A DNA stretch of 54,080 bases from the NCBI GenBank assembly GCA_903944895.1, contig CAJATL010000159.1, positions 1 to 54,080 of the forward strand. Reading direction: 5' to 3'. Shown in pieces: positions 8,387 to 15,751 of the stretch; position 1 is the first letter of the stretch; each line of letters opens with the position of its first letter. Below the pieces are notes generated by a model. It worked only from the letters and a program-made list of their open reading frames with translations. It searched no databases and was not told the DNA's origin. This DNA comes from an uncultured Bacteroidota bacterium (lineage in GTDB: Bacteria; Bacteroidota; Bacteroidia; Bacteroidales; 4484-276). A program made the translations under genes and the position numbers.

Positions 8387-9499
8387 TTAAATCATTCGGA
8401 TGAAATAATTTTTGCTGCGGAGTTTTACGCCATAAAACCATTTGCACAGCGGGAGCATGATGACCAGCATCACAGCCAATCCAATCAGTGAGGCAAGCAC
8501 GCCGCCTTCGCGATAAAAGAAATCCATGCGATTTACAAAAATTCCCAGAATAGCCAGATGGACAGCATAAAAAAACAGCGGAACCTTGCCTGGAATACTT
8601 AAAAATGTCAGCATTTTTGGGGCAACTTTTCCGATGGCAATGAACGCGGTAACACCCAGAACCACCAATCCAAAAAACCAAAGGTTGTGGAACAGGCTTG
8701 GCGGGTATTTCTGATCAAAGAAAAAGGAGAAGGAGCCGAATTCGGAAAAAGAAAAAATGTTGCCATAACCGCGCCCCATCCTGACAATGATTGCCAGAAC
8801 CAGGGCTGAAGCTCCAATGACAAGCCCCATGATAATTCGCTTCTTATCCGTTTTCCAGAGATAAATCCAGCCTGTGGCCATCACCGAGCCAAGAATATGA
8901 AGCGCAAACCAGGGCAAAACCGGGTATTTATTGAATTCGCCGGCAGTAATAAAGGTTTCCATCAAAACCTCCTGCCAGATAATTTCGGTGTTGTATGGAA
9001 TTGTGATCAGAAAAGGATGGATAATCAGGATTGCGGCAGCGATGAGTAGCCGAACATACCAGCGGGCGCTGATTATCAGCGAAAGCAAAATCATCGAAAT
9101 GCCGATGGTGGCAATAATTCCGAGATGGCCGGGCTGAAATGCTTTGAAACCACCCCATGACGAATTTACCCAGGTTATTTGTACAAAAACCAGGAAAAGC
9201 CCTCGCTGTATCAGGTGCCAGCGTGCCGTCCAGTGAGAAGTTCCTTTTAAAACCCGTTGCTGATACGACCACCAGACCATGGCGCCTGCCATCATCAAAA
9301 AGCCCGGTGCGCAAAGGTAACCCATGTACCGCAAGGCAAACTGCCCCCAGGACGGGACAATCGGATCGAACGGGTCGAGTTGCTTCCAAATCGCATTAAA
9401 ATAGTACGAGCTATGGCCAAGCAGCATCAACACGCCGATAAGCCCGCGAAACTGATCAATATAATCGAAACGTTGTTTAACTTTTGGCGTGCTGTCCAT
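8387..9499 (-). CDS. YeiB/DUF1624-like polytopic membrane acyltransferase
   Basis: A 370-aa integral membrane protein with about ten hydrophobic segments. The N-terminus RFDYIDQFRGLIGVLMLLGH matches the R-x-x-x-x-D-x-x-R-G-x start of the DUF1624/YeiB/heparan-alpha-glucosaminide N-acetyltransferase group, in which a conserved membrane-embedded His is linked to acyl transfer from the cytoplasm to an extracytoplasmic acceptor. The C-terminal half includes a FFYAVHLAILGIF segment typical of these families. It starts 3 bp after the LVIVD lipoprotein gene stop, so translation is probably coupled. In the polyglutamate directon it may modify the polymer, its anchor or a lipid; that is inference. Confidence 0.75.
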   Translation of the reverse strand: MDSTPKVKQRFDYIDQFRGLIGVLMLLGHSSYYFNAIWKQLDPFDPIVPSWGQFALRYMGYLCAPGFLMMAGAMVWWSYQQRVLKGTSHWTARWHLIQRGLFLVFVQITWVNSSWGGFKAFQPGHLGIIATIGISMILLSLIISARWYVRLLIAAAILIIHPFLITIPYNTEIIWQEVLMETFITAGEFNKYPVLPWFALHILGSVMATGWIYLWKTDKKRIIMGLVIGASALVLAIIVRMGRGYGNIFSFSEFGSFSFFFDQKYPPSLFHNLWFFGLVVLGVTAFIAIGKVAPKMLTFLSIPGKVPLFFYAVHLAILGIFVNRMDFFYREGGVLASLIGLAVMLVIMLPLCKWFYGVKLRSKNYFIRMI

Positions 9500-9502
9500 T
9501 GT

Positions 9503-10525
9503 TTATTTTGGGATGGAAACGACGATTATTCCTTCAACTTCGTCGGCAACATAAATATAATCATTATCCATGGCCAATCCCATTGCTTTCTCCGTTTCGA
9601 CCTGACCCAACAATTTGGGAGTTGTTACATCGGATACATCAATAATCTGAAGTCCGCCCAATTCTGCGGTCAGAAATATTTTGTTGTTTTTCAGAAGTAA
9701 TGTTTTGGCATAACCGCCGCCATCAAAAGCGCCGGCAATATGAATATTTGTGGTATCCGAATAATCGATAATCTGAAGTCCGGCAGTGCCGCAGGCCAAA
9801 AAGGCAACTGATTTCTCCTCCGAAATGATGACGGCTTCCGCGTAGCCAGGTGTATCAAAAGTTCCAACAAGCGGGTAATCGCCGTATCCTTCCTGAAAAT
9901 CGGAAATATTAAAAACCGACAAACCCATTTCACCGCAGGCAGCCATCAAATACGCACTATCTGCCGTGGTTGTTAAACCCATGGCATAACCGGCGGTTTG
10001 AATTCCGCCGCGCGGATCAGGCTCAGAAGGGTAAAGAATATCAGAAATTTTTAAGCCATTTTCGCTGATCGCCACAAACATATACTCTCCCATGATATGA
10101 AAATTCCGGGCAGGTTTGTAGGGACTTGAAACTTCGAGCCGGAAAGGTGCAAACGGGTCGCTGATATCAACAACAAAAACACCGTTGGAGCCGGCAGCAA
10201 GATATGCGATGCTATCAACAATTGCAATTTTATAGGAATAGCCCTGCAGGTTTTCGGTTGTAATCGAAACTGCCACCGGATTTTCAGGATCAATCACGTT
10301 AATAATCATCATCCCTCCTTCGCCCTGGGCAATGTAGAGCAGACTATCTTTTTTGGTTACATCCTGGGCATACCCGGCAGTAGCCAGTTTTTTAACTATT
10401 TTGTAACCGCCTGTTTTATCCTCAGGTTCGATTGGTTTTATTGATTCCGGATCATTTGGTTTTCCGCAACTTAACAAAAATATCAGGCTGAAAAGCAATA
10501 CATTAAATAGTTTATTTATCTTCAT
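9503..10525 (-). CDS. LVIVD-repeat seven-bladed beta-propeller lipoprotein
   Basis: A 340-aa lipoprotein (LLSC, Cys20). The ATG at 10525 is chosen because it begins a canonical signal peptide (MKINKLFNVLLF); an in-frame TTG at 10549 would add eight polar residues. Seven repeats of about 40-45 residues follow the pattern GYA-x-x-(V/L)-...-(Y/F)-(L/V)-A-x-x-x-x-G-(L/V)-x-(I/V)-(I/V)-(D/N)-x-(S/D)-D-x-x-x-P, e.g. GLQIIDVSDVTTPKLLG. These are LVIVD repeats, and seven would close a propeller. Such surface propellers usually bind proteins or polymers. The gene is 63 bp after the beta-barrel gene and 3 bp before the acyltransferase gene. Confidence 0.85.
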   Translation of the reverse strand: MKINKLFNVLLFSLIFLLSCGKPNDPESIKPIEPEDKTGGYKIVKKLATAGYAQDVTKKDSLLYIAQGEGGMMIINVIDPENPVAVSITTENLQGYSYKIAIVDSIAYLAAGSNGVFVVDISDPFAPFRLEVSSPYKPARNFHIMGEYMFVAISENGLKISDILYPSEPDPRGGIQTAGYAMGLTTTADSAYLMAACGEMGLSVFNISDFQEGYGDYPLVGTFDTPGYAEAVIISEEKSVAFLACGTAGLQIIDYSDTTNIHIAGAFDGGGYAKTLLLKNNKIFLTAELGGLQIIDVSDVTTPKLLGQVETEKAMGLAMDNDYIYVADEVEGIIVVSIPK

Positions 10526-10588
10526 TGTGTTTGAATTTTTATGCGTCAATAATTTTTATCCTCGGTCTTTAAGCTTGCAGGTAATGTT

Positions 10589-11740
10589 TTAATATTTTAG
10601 TTTATACTCGAGTTCAATTCCAACCACTGCCTGGCGATAATCCTTTTCAACCGAAACGTACTCGCTGTTGATGTCGGAAGAAGTTGTCGAATTCCGTCCG
10701 ATCCATTTATAAAAAGCGGCCAGGTTGAGCGATTTGTTCAACCGAAGGTTGTAAGTTAAACCGAAAGCCGAAACATGATCAACACGGCCGGCATGTTCAG
10801 GGTCCAGTTCGATGTAATTGTCGGTAGTATAATATCTTTCTTCGTAGGCAACACTTGCATCCAGGCTGTGCTTGAATTTCTTAACATCCGGCAATTGCCA
10901 GTTCACTAAAAAAATATAACTATCTTCATCAAAATCAGCATCCGAATCATCCGAATTACCCGTTGATTCGCCTGGTTCATCATAACCTTTGGCATCCGAC
11001 TGTGTAAAAACATAACCAAGTTCGATCTTTACATTTTTGTGAAGTGGCTGTATGAGCCTGACTCCGAGCGAAAGATCATCGGAATCGTACTCGGTAAAAT
11101 GCTCGTTGTAGTAATATTTTGCAAAGCTTGCTGTAAGCCTGATGCCGGTATTTTTAAAAAAGGTGTTGTGAACATACAAACTGAAATTGTCTTTTGCAAA
11201 ACCCATGGGCTGAAAGGTTTCAGGCTTGTACCCGTATACTTCAACCCAGTCGTCGTCACGGAAATGCCTGATGTAAAAATCGGGAATATAGCCGTACGAA
11301 ACCTTGAAGCTGGCTCGCTTTGTAAAATACTGGCGATATCCCAAATTAAACGAACTCCAGTTTTTGATATCGTTTACGACGTAAAACCGAGGGTTGAAAT
11401 CTGCCGAGAATTCTGACTTCAGGTTTCCGAAAAGGCGATAGGTCGAAACAAGCTGAAGCGATGGATTGATGATGATATCATCGTAAGTTTCGATGTGAAA
11501 CCTCCCGTAATCCTCGCCATTCATGAAGCGCTCAAGGTATTTTTCGGAATATTTTAAGATATTATCATCGTAAGAGGTGGCAAGTCCAAAATTAATTTCG
11601 AGTTCGGGTGCCTTTTTCTTTGCTGTCTTTTTTTTCTTTTGGGCCAAAGCTTCATGACCAGCAAGGAAAAAAATTACGAAAAGCAGGATGAAGCCCGCGC
11701 TGTGCGGAAAAACAATACCGGATATTTTATGCTTATTCAT
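10589..11740 (-). CDS. Predicted outer-membrane beta-barrel protein of the polyglutamate directon
   Basis: A 383-aa protein with a signal peptide ending near EALA-Q (residue 33), followed by a Lys-rich stretch (KKKKTAKKKAP). The rest alternates hydrophobic and polar residues in amphipathic beta strands with aromatic girdles (FNLGYRQYFTKRASFKVSYG; RLTASFAKYYYNEHF), has an acidic loop near residues 255-275, and ends EYKLKY. This is the pattern of a 14- to 16-strand outer-membrane barrel. I cannot place it in a named family. Position after pgsB-pgsC-pgsW and an exported beta-sandwich protein suggests that it could let the polymer pass the outer membrane; that is inference. Confidence 0.7.
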   Translation of the reverse strand: MNKHKISGIVFPHSAGFILLFVIFFLAGHEALAQKKKKTAKKKAPELEINFGLATSYDDNILKYSEKYLERFMNGEDYGRFHIETYDDIIINPSLQLVSTYRLFGNLKSEFSADFNPRFYVVNDIKNWSSFNLGYRQYFTKRASFKVSYGYIPDFYIRHFRDDDWVEVYGYKPETFQPMGFAKDNFSLYVHNTFFKNTGIRLTASFAKYYYNEHFTEYDSDDLSLGVRLIQPLHKNVKIELGYVFTQSDAKGYDEPGESTGNSDDSDADFDEDSYIFLVNWQLPDVKKFKHSLDASVAYEERYYTTDNYIELDPEHAGRVDHVSAFGLTYNLRLNKSLNLAAFYKWIGRNSTTSSDINSEYVSVEKDYRQAVVGIELEYKLKY

Positions 11741-11788
11741 AGGCAGGTATTTTTATTAGGATCAAAAACTAAAATATTCCGATTCATT

Positions 11789-12706
11789 TTATTTAACCGG
11801 TTTTACATCATTTTTAGGTAGTAAAAAACGGCTCAGAACTGTGTTCTTGTCCTTATCCAGGGGCACAAGCTCATAAAGGTGTTTCCCTGCGGGCACATTA
11901 ATCACAAATTCGCACGCTTTTCCGGGGACAAGGTTTTTGTCGTCTTTATATTCGGCTACTTCCGAAAGCTGGGTGGTTAACTGATAAGTGTTTATCACTT
12001 TTCCGTTTTCTTTAACCTGCACCCGGTAATTTACCCTTCCGCGCATCTGAAAATGATATTCAACACGCGTGAGAACACGCAGTTCGGTTGGCCCAATAAG
12101 TTCGATTTTTACAGGATTTTCCTCGGAAGCACGATAGTAAGTTGTTGCCGTTTCTTTCGAATTAATCTCGACTGGTTCTGATGGCCTCAAAGGGCTGAAT
12201 TCGACCCAATCCATTTTTTTTGCTTTGGTGGGTGTAAAAATATATTGCACGGCCACCGGTGTTTTTCCATCTTTAAGTGTAAAATTAATGCTGTGATTTC
12301 CGCGCCCAAGCGTTAACTCAAAATCCTTGAGTTCGCCAGGAAATCCTAAAGCACCGTTAAGATAGGTTGCCGAAGTTGACTTGGTTACATCGCTCATTTT
12401 TATACTTTTTGGTCCGGCACCATCAATATTATAAACAATTTCGTAAGCCAGCTTATCAACCTGGCCGGGCACAAAACGTGCGCGGGTAACCATCCTTAAT
12501 TTTCCCGGGCCGCTGAACGAAATTAATGAGGGTTCGGTTGCACTCAACGAGTAGTAATTTCTCGATTTTCCTTTAACAACAGTTGTCACCTTTTTTTGAA
12601 ACCCTGTTGGTTTGATGTATTTGGATTTCGATGCCGATTGAGCCATTACTGCCGGTGAAATCAAAGCTATGGCAAGCATTAATAAGAAGAGTCTGAATTT
12701 TTTCAT
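11789..12706 (-). CDS. Exported protein with two related beta domains, unknown function
   Basis: A 305-aa protein with signal peptide MKKFRLFLLMLAIALIS...VMA-Q (cut near 22). The mature part has two similar halves. Half one (about 40-165) contains YSLSATEPSLISFSGPGKLR followed by VTRARF. Half two (about 185-305) contains YYRASEENPVKIELIGPTEL followed by RVLTRVEY. Both show the order Y-x-A-S/T-E-x-P, then (S/I)-x-(F/L)-x-GP-x-x-LR-x-x-TR, then a Y-x-(I/V)-x-x-x-x-(D/N)-G strand. I do not recognise the family. It lies 56 bp downstream of pgsW and 48 bp upstream of the barrel gene, consistent with a periplasmic step between the inner-membrane synthase and an outer-membrane exit. Confidence 0.7.
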   Translation of the reverse strand: MKKFRLFLLMLAIALISPAVMAQSASKSKYIKPTGFQKKVTTVVKGKSRNYYSLSATEPSLISFSGPGKLRMVTRARFVPGQVDKLAYEIVYNIDGAGPKSIKMSDVTKSTSATYLNGALGFPGELKDFELTLGRGNHSINFTLKDGKTPVAVQYIFTPTKAKKMDWVEFSPLRPSEPVEINSKETATTYYRASEENPVKIELIGPTELRVLTRVEYHFQMRGRVNYRVQVKENGKVINTYQLTTQLSEVAEYKDDKNLVPGKACEFVINVPAGKHLYELVPLDKDKNTVLSRFLLPKNDVKPVK

Positions 12707-12762
12707 GTACTTTTTTTTTACAGATTATATCTTTTTTGTTGAGTTGTTTTGCTTAATGGAAT

Positions 12763-13920
12763 TTACAAATCGTGAATATTTTCGGTATCATCTTTTTCGG
12801 CACGGTTAGCTTTTTGAATGGGGACAAGGTCGGTTCCGAGGCGATGAAATTTTTGTTCGCTCAGATAAACCAAAACAATAACAATGACCAAAAAAAGTGT
12901 GGCAATTGCAGTGATGATCAGATTATACTGCCGGTGAACAAAAATTCCGCCTTCACCCGGCTCTGGCATAGGAACAGGACTATATGGAAGGCCATATTTT
13001 GCAAGCAGTTGTTTAATATTCATGATATGAATTATTGGGATTTCAGCTTTTCCCATTTCGATAATCACACCCCTGACCGGAAAGTTGCGAACCGGCAGGT
13101 TTTCGTTAAGCCCTGGCGGGATAAGTTGTCCGTTTACAGTATTGCCGAGGCTCGCAATTCCTCCCCCGACATTAATAAAAGCTTTGATGGGTTGCCCTTT
13201 GCTGTGTTCTTCATAAATTTCCATGCGTCGGGTTATGCTTTTTTCGAGATGCTTTTCGCGGATAAAATCAATTTTATTTCGTTCGATAGCCTGAATAATT
13301 AAATCGCGGCCTTGTGGACTTAATCCACGGCCTTCATCAAAGCCACCGCCTATAGATGCAGCAACCGATTTATGCCTGAAAACGTTGGATTCGTAGAGCA
13401 CTTTTTCCATATCGAGCCAGGTAAAATAAGGATCGTTAGCCCCAAAATTTGATGAGCCAACCGAGGTGATGATGATGGGTTTTAGATTTAATGTTTCGAT
13501 AGCCGCCATAACGGCGATATTAAGCCCCGGAAAAGAACCTGTTAAGGCAACGGCAACATTATCTTTTTCTTCGACACCAGCCTCCTTTAAAAACTGGACG
13601 ATTAAAGCTGCAAAATTTGGGTTGGTTGAGGAGAGTTTTGCATCGATGTAACCGCGGTCGGTGGTAACCAGGGTGTATTCCTGTCCAATCAACGCGGTTT
13701 GGTTTGGGTCGTTGATGGCATCGATAAAAACACCGTTTTCGAGGCGGTAATTTTTAAGACAATCGGCTGCTGTTTGCGAGAGCCTGGCAGCTTCAAGTTT
13801 TTCGTCGTACCAATTTTGTTTTACATCAATTTTACCATTCTCAACTGCGATAAGCGCAAGCAAGGCCAGAAGTGATAAAACACTTAATACAATATTGGAT
13901 TTAGCTCTGAATTTATACAT
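12763..13920 (-). CDS. pgsW: Poly-gamma-glutamate system protein (PgsW type)
   Basis: A 385-aa protein with one transmembrane segment at each end (about 10-26 and 335-355) and a large extracytoplasmic domain. The domain has LTGSFPGLN, ITSVGSSNFGAN, IGGGFDEGRGLSPQGR and FINVGGGIASLGNT motifs. This agrees with the family known as poly-gamma-glutamate system protein, which accompanies PgsB and PgsC in organisms outside the Bacillus type and seems to take the place of other accessory subunits. The exact biochemical role is unknown; it may help initiate, move or release the chain. It is 18 bp after pgsC and is followed by exported proteins on the same strand. No pgsA/capA gene is present in the window. 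Confidence 0.88.
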   Translation of the reverse strand: MYKFRAKSNIVLSVLSLLALLALIAVENGKIDVKQNWYDEKLEAARLSQTAADCLKNYRLENGVFIDAINDPNQTALIGQEYTLVTTDRGYIDAKLSSTNPNFAALIVQFLKEAGVEEKDNVAVALTGSFPGLNIAVMAAIETLNLKPIIITSVGSSNFGANDPYFTWLDMEKVLYESNVFRHKSVAASIGGGFDEGRGLSPQGRDLIIQAIERNKIDFIREKHLEKSITRRMEIYEEHSKGQPIKAFINVGGGIASLGNTVNGQLIPPGLNENLPVRNFPVRGVIIEMGKAEIPIIHIMNIKQLLAKYGLPYSPVPMPEPGEGGIFVHRQYNLIITAIATLFLVIVIVLVYLSEQKFHRLGTDLVPIQKANRAEKDDTENIHDL

Positions 13921-13938
13921 CTGTTTTCTGGATTACAA

Positions 13939-14391
13939 TTAATCAGGCAACAAGGCACCTGCGAAGAATAAAATCAAAATCAACCGAACCAATACCGAGG
14001 AAATAAATAAAACACTGATGGTTTTTATGATTCCCTGTTTCTCGAACCAATGCGCAATTAAACCCGGGATCACCCAGCCTACAGCCTGCAATTCCATGGT
14101 TGTTGACGAAATGTTGAGCGTAAGAAAATGCCGCGAAAACCCGGCTAACAGAGCGCCAATCAATAAAGCCAGCACCATTTGGCGGCGGCCATACAGAAAA
14201 GTGTAATTGCCCAAAACTTTGATGATCAGATAGGTGAGCAAACTTACTCCCAAAGTTCCTGCAAGCCTGTCGGGATGCGAAAGCTGGAGTGCGATGTAGC
14301 CCGGGACCACAATCCCGCCGGCAGCCAGGCCAAAAACTTCGTACGAAATCAAACTAAAAATCAAACCTAAAGTAATCGCTAATTCAATCAT
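13939..14391 (-). CDS. pgsC: Poly-gamma-glutamate synthase membrane subunit PgsC/CapC
   Basis: A 150-aa polytopic membrane protein, the usual PgsC/CapC length, with about five hydrophobic segments. The N-terminus ELAITLGLIFSLISYEVFGL then GGIVVPGYIAL is characteristic. PgsC forms the membrane-bound ligase complex with PgsB, which adds glutamate through gamma-amide bonds. Its ATG overlaps the end of pgsB by 8 bp, a common sign of translational coupling between partners. Confidence 0.93.
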   Translation of the reverse strand: MIELAITLGLIFSLISYEVFGLAAGGIVVPGYIALQLSHPDRLAGTLGVSLLTYLIIKVLGNYTFLYGRRQMVLALLIGALLAGFSRHFLTLNISSTTMELQAVGWVIPGLIAHWFEKQGIIKTISVLFISSVLVRLILILFFAGALLPD

Positions 14392-15574
14392 GATTTATTG
14401 TGCTTCTGTTTTCAAAGTAGTCAACCAAATTGGCTCCCATTCCACCCATATTGCCCACAGCAACAATGGTTGAGGTTTTTTCGGTTACCGATAATATTTT
14501 TTCAAAAACCTTTTCAGAGGTCGTCCATCCTACACTTAAAATTTTTCTTGAGGGAATTTTGCAGCCAATGGCGATATTTTCGACAACTTCTGTCGATTGC
14601 CCGATCAGCATCAGGTAATCAATCTCACCTTCGAGATTCCAGGCAACCATTTCGGCAAGTTGTCGTGCACGGTAAAGCCTGTCCTGACGGGTATTTAAAA
14701 GAATGATGCGTTTGCCTTCAAAACCGATTTCATCCCTGATTTTTTTCCAGACCAACAAGGTCGAATCAGGATCGTTGGCGGCAAAAGCGTTATAAAAAAC
14801 CAGTTGCTTGCCAAATGCTTCAACCCTGTGACGCGTCAATACTCCGGCATCGGGAATGGCATCGTACATTCCTTTTAAAGCAATCCGGCGATCAATTTTG
14901 AGATGTTCGCAAACTGCCAGCGCCAGGGCAACATTATCTTGGTGCTCGATGTAGCTGAAACCATTCATTTCTTCCTTTGAAACTATTTCGGGATCAATAA
15001 AATGGCAAACAGTATTGCGTCTATCGGCAATCCTTTTTAACGTTTCGGGAATCACATTTTCGGAACTGAACAAATGCTCATTTTTAGGAATCGTGCGTCC
15101 CATGGTTTCGGCGATTTCGTCCAGTGTATGGCCCATTACATCGGTATGATCCAACCTCACATTGGTCATCACACAAATATTGGAATGGATCATTTTTTTC
15201 TCGGTAATGGTTTGATATTGCGGTTGCAAAGCCATACATTCCATCACTAAAGCCTGCACTTTTCTAGAAGCGGCAAATTCGACGATGGATAATTGTTCGA
15301 TGATATTGGCTGAGGCTTTGCGATGAATGTAAGTTTCGCTGCCATCTTCGATGATCAGCCGCGGAAAGGTGCCGGTAACTTTGGTGATATTCGAAATACC
15401 ACCTGCTCTTAAAGCCGCGCCAATTAAGCGCGTTACGCTCGACTTGCCTCTTGTGCCGTTTACGTGAATGCGGATAGGAATGGAATAAATACGCTTTTGA
15501 TGACGGATGTACTCGATAATACCAAAAACTGAAGCTATAATAACGATGGTGAGCAGCGTGTAAAAACTATACAT
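14384..15574 (-). CDS. pgsB: Poly-gamma-glutamate synthase ligase subunit PgsB/CapB
   Basis: A 396-aa protein with an N-terminal membrane anchor (residues 3-20) and a Mur-ligase-like ATP-binding site NGTRGKSSVTRLI (P-loop 40-46). Other family blocks: ALVMECMALQPQYQ, TNVRLDHTDVMGHT, RHRVEAFGKQLVFYNAFAAND, ILLNTRQDRLYRARQL and GNMGGMGANLVDYF. PgsB activates the chain terminus with ATP and adds glutamate via an amide bond. It is the first gene of the directon (15574 to 7118). The substrate could be D- or L-glutamate; nothing in the window encodes a glutamate racemase. Confidence 0.95.
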   Translation of the reverse strand: MYSFYTLLTIVIIASVFGIIEYIRHQKRIYSIPIRIHVNGTRGKSSVTRLIGAALRAGGISNITKVTGTFPRLIIEDGSETYIHRKASANIIEQLSIVEFAASRKVQALVMECMALQPQYQTITEKKMIHSNICVMTNVRLDHTDVMGHTLDEIAETMGRTIPKNEHLFSSENVIPETLKRIADRRNTVCHFIDPEIVSKEEMNGFSYIEHQDNVALALAVCEHLKIDRRIALKGMYDAIPDAGVLTRHRVEAFGKQLVFYNAFAANDPDSTLLVWKKIRDEIGFEGKRIILLNTRQDRLYRARQLAEMVAWNLEGEIDYLMLIGQSTEVVENIAIGCKIPSRKILSVGWTTSEKVFEKILSVTEKTSTIVAVGNMGGMGANLVDYFENRSTINHD

Positions 15575-15663
15575 CCATTTTCCTGTTTAAAATCAACAAC
15601 TTTCCTATAATTGCCACCATTTCCATTTTCTTATCCGAAATTCACTAAACCGAGGTTTCGTGA

Positions 15664-15709
15664 AAACCTAACAGGCTTTACCCCGATAGCTATCGGGGCT
15701 GTTAGGTTT
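15664..15709 (-). terminator. Long hairpin upstream of pgsB containing CCCCGATAGCTATCGGGG
   Basis: Outer arms aaacctaacag (15664-15674) and ctgttaggttt (15699-15709) enclose the 18-bp perfect palindrome at 15681-15698. It follows the stop of the C25 peptidase gene by about 43 bp and precedes pgsB by 90 bp, so it may separate these transcripts. There is no long T run. The same 18-bp palindrome occurs at 27836-27853. Confidence 0.5.
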
Positions 15710-15751
15710 AACACCATTTATTGATAATTTCTTTGAAGATTTGTGGTGAGT

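Noticed and set aside
8928-9389. A 153-codon frame overlapping the acyltransferase gene
   Set aside because: Shadow of the polytopic membrane gene on the same strand; its composition is not protein-like and the real frame has clear family motifs.
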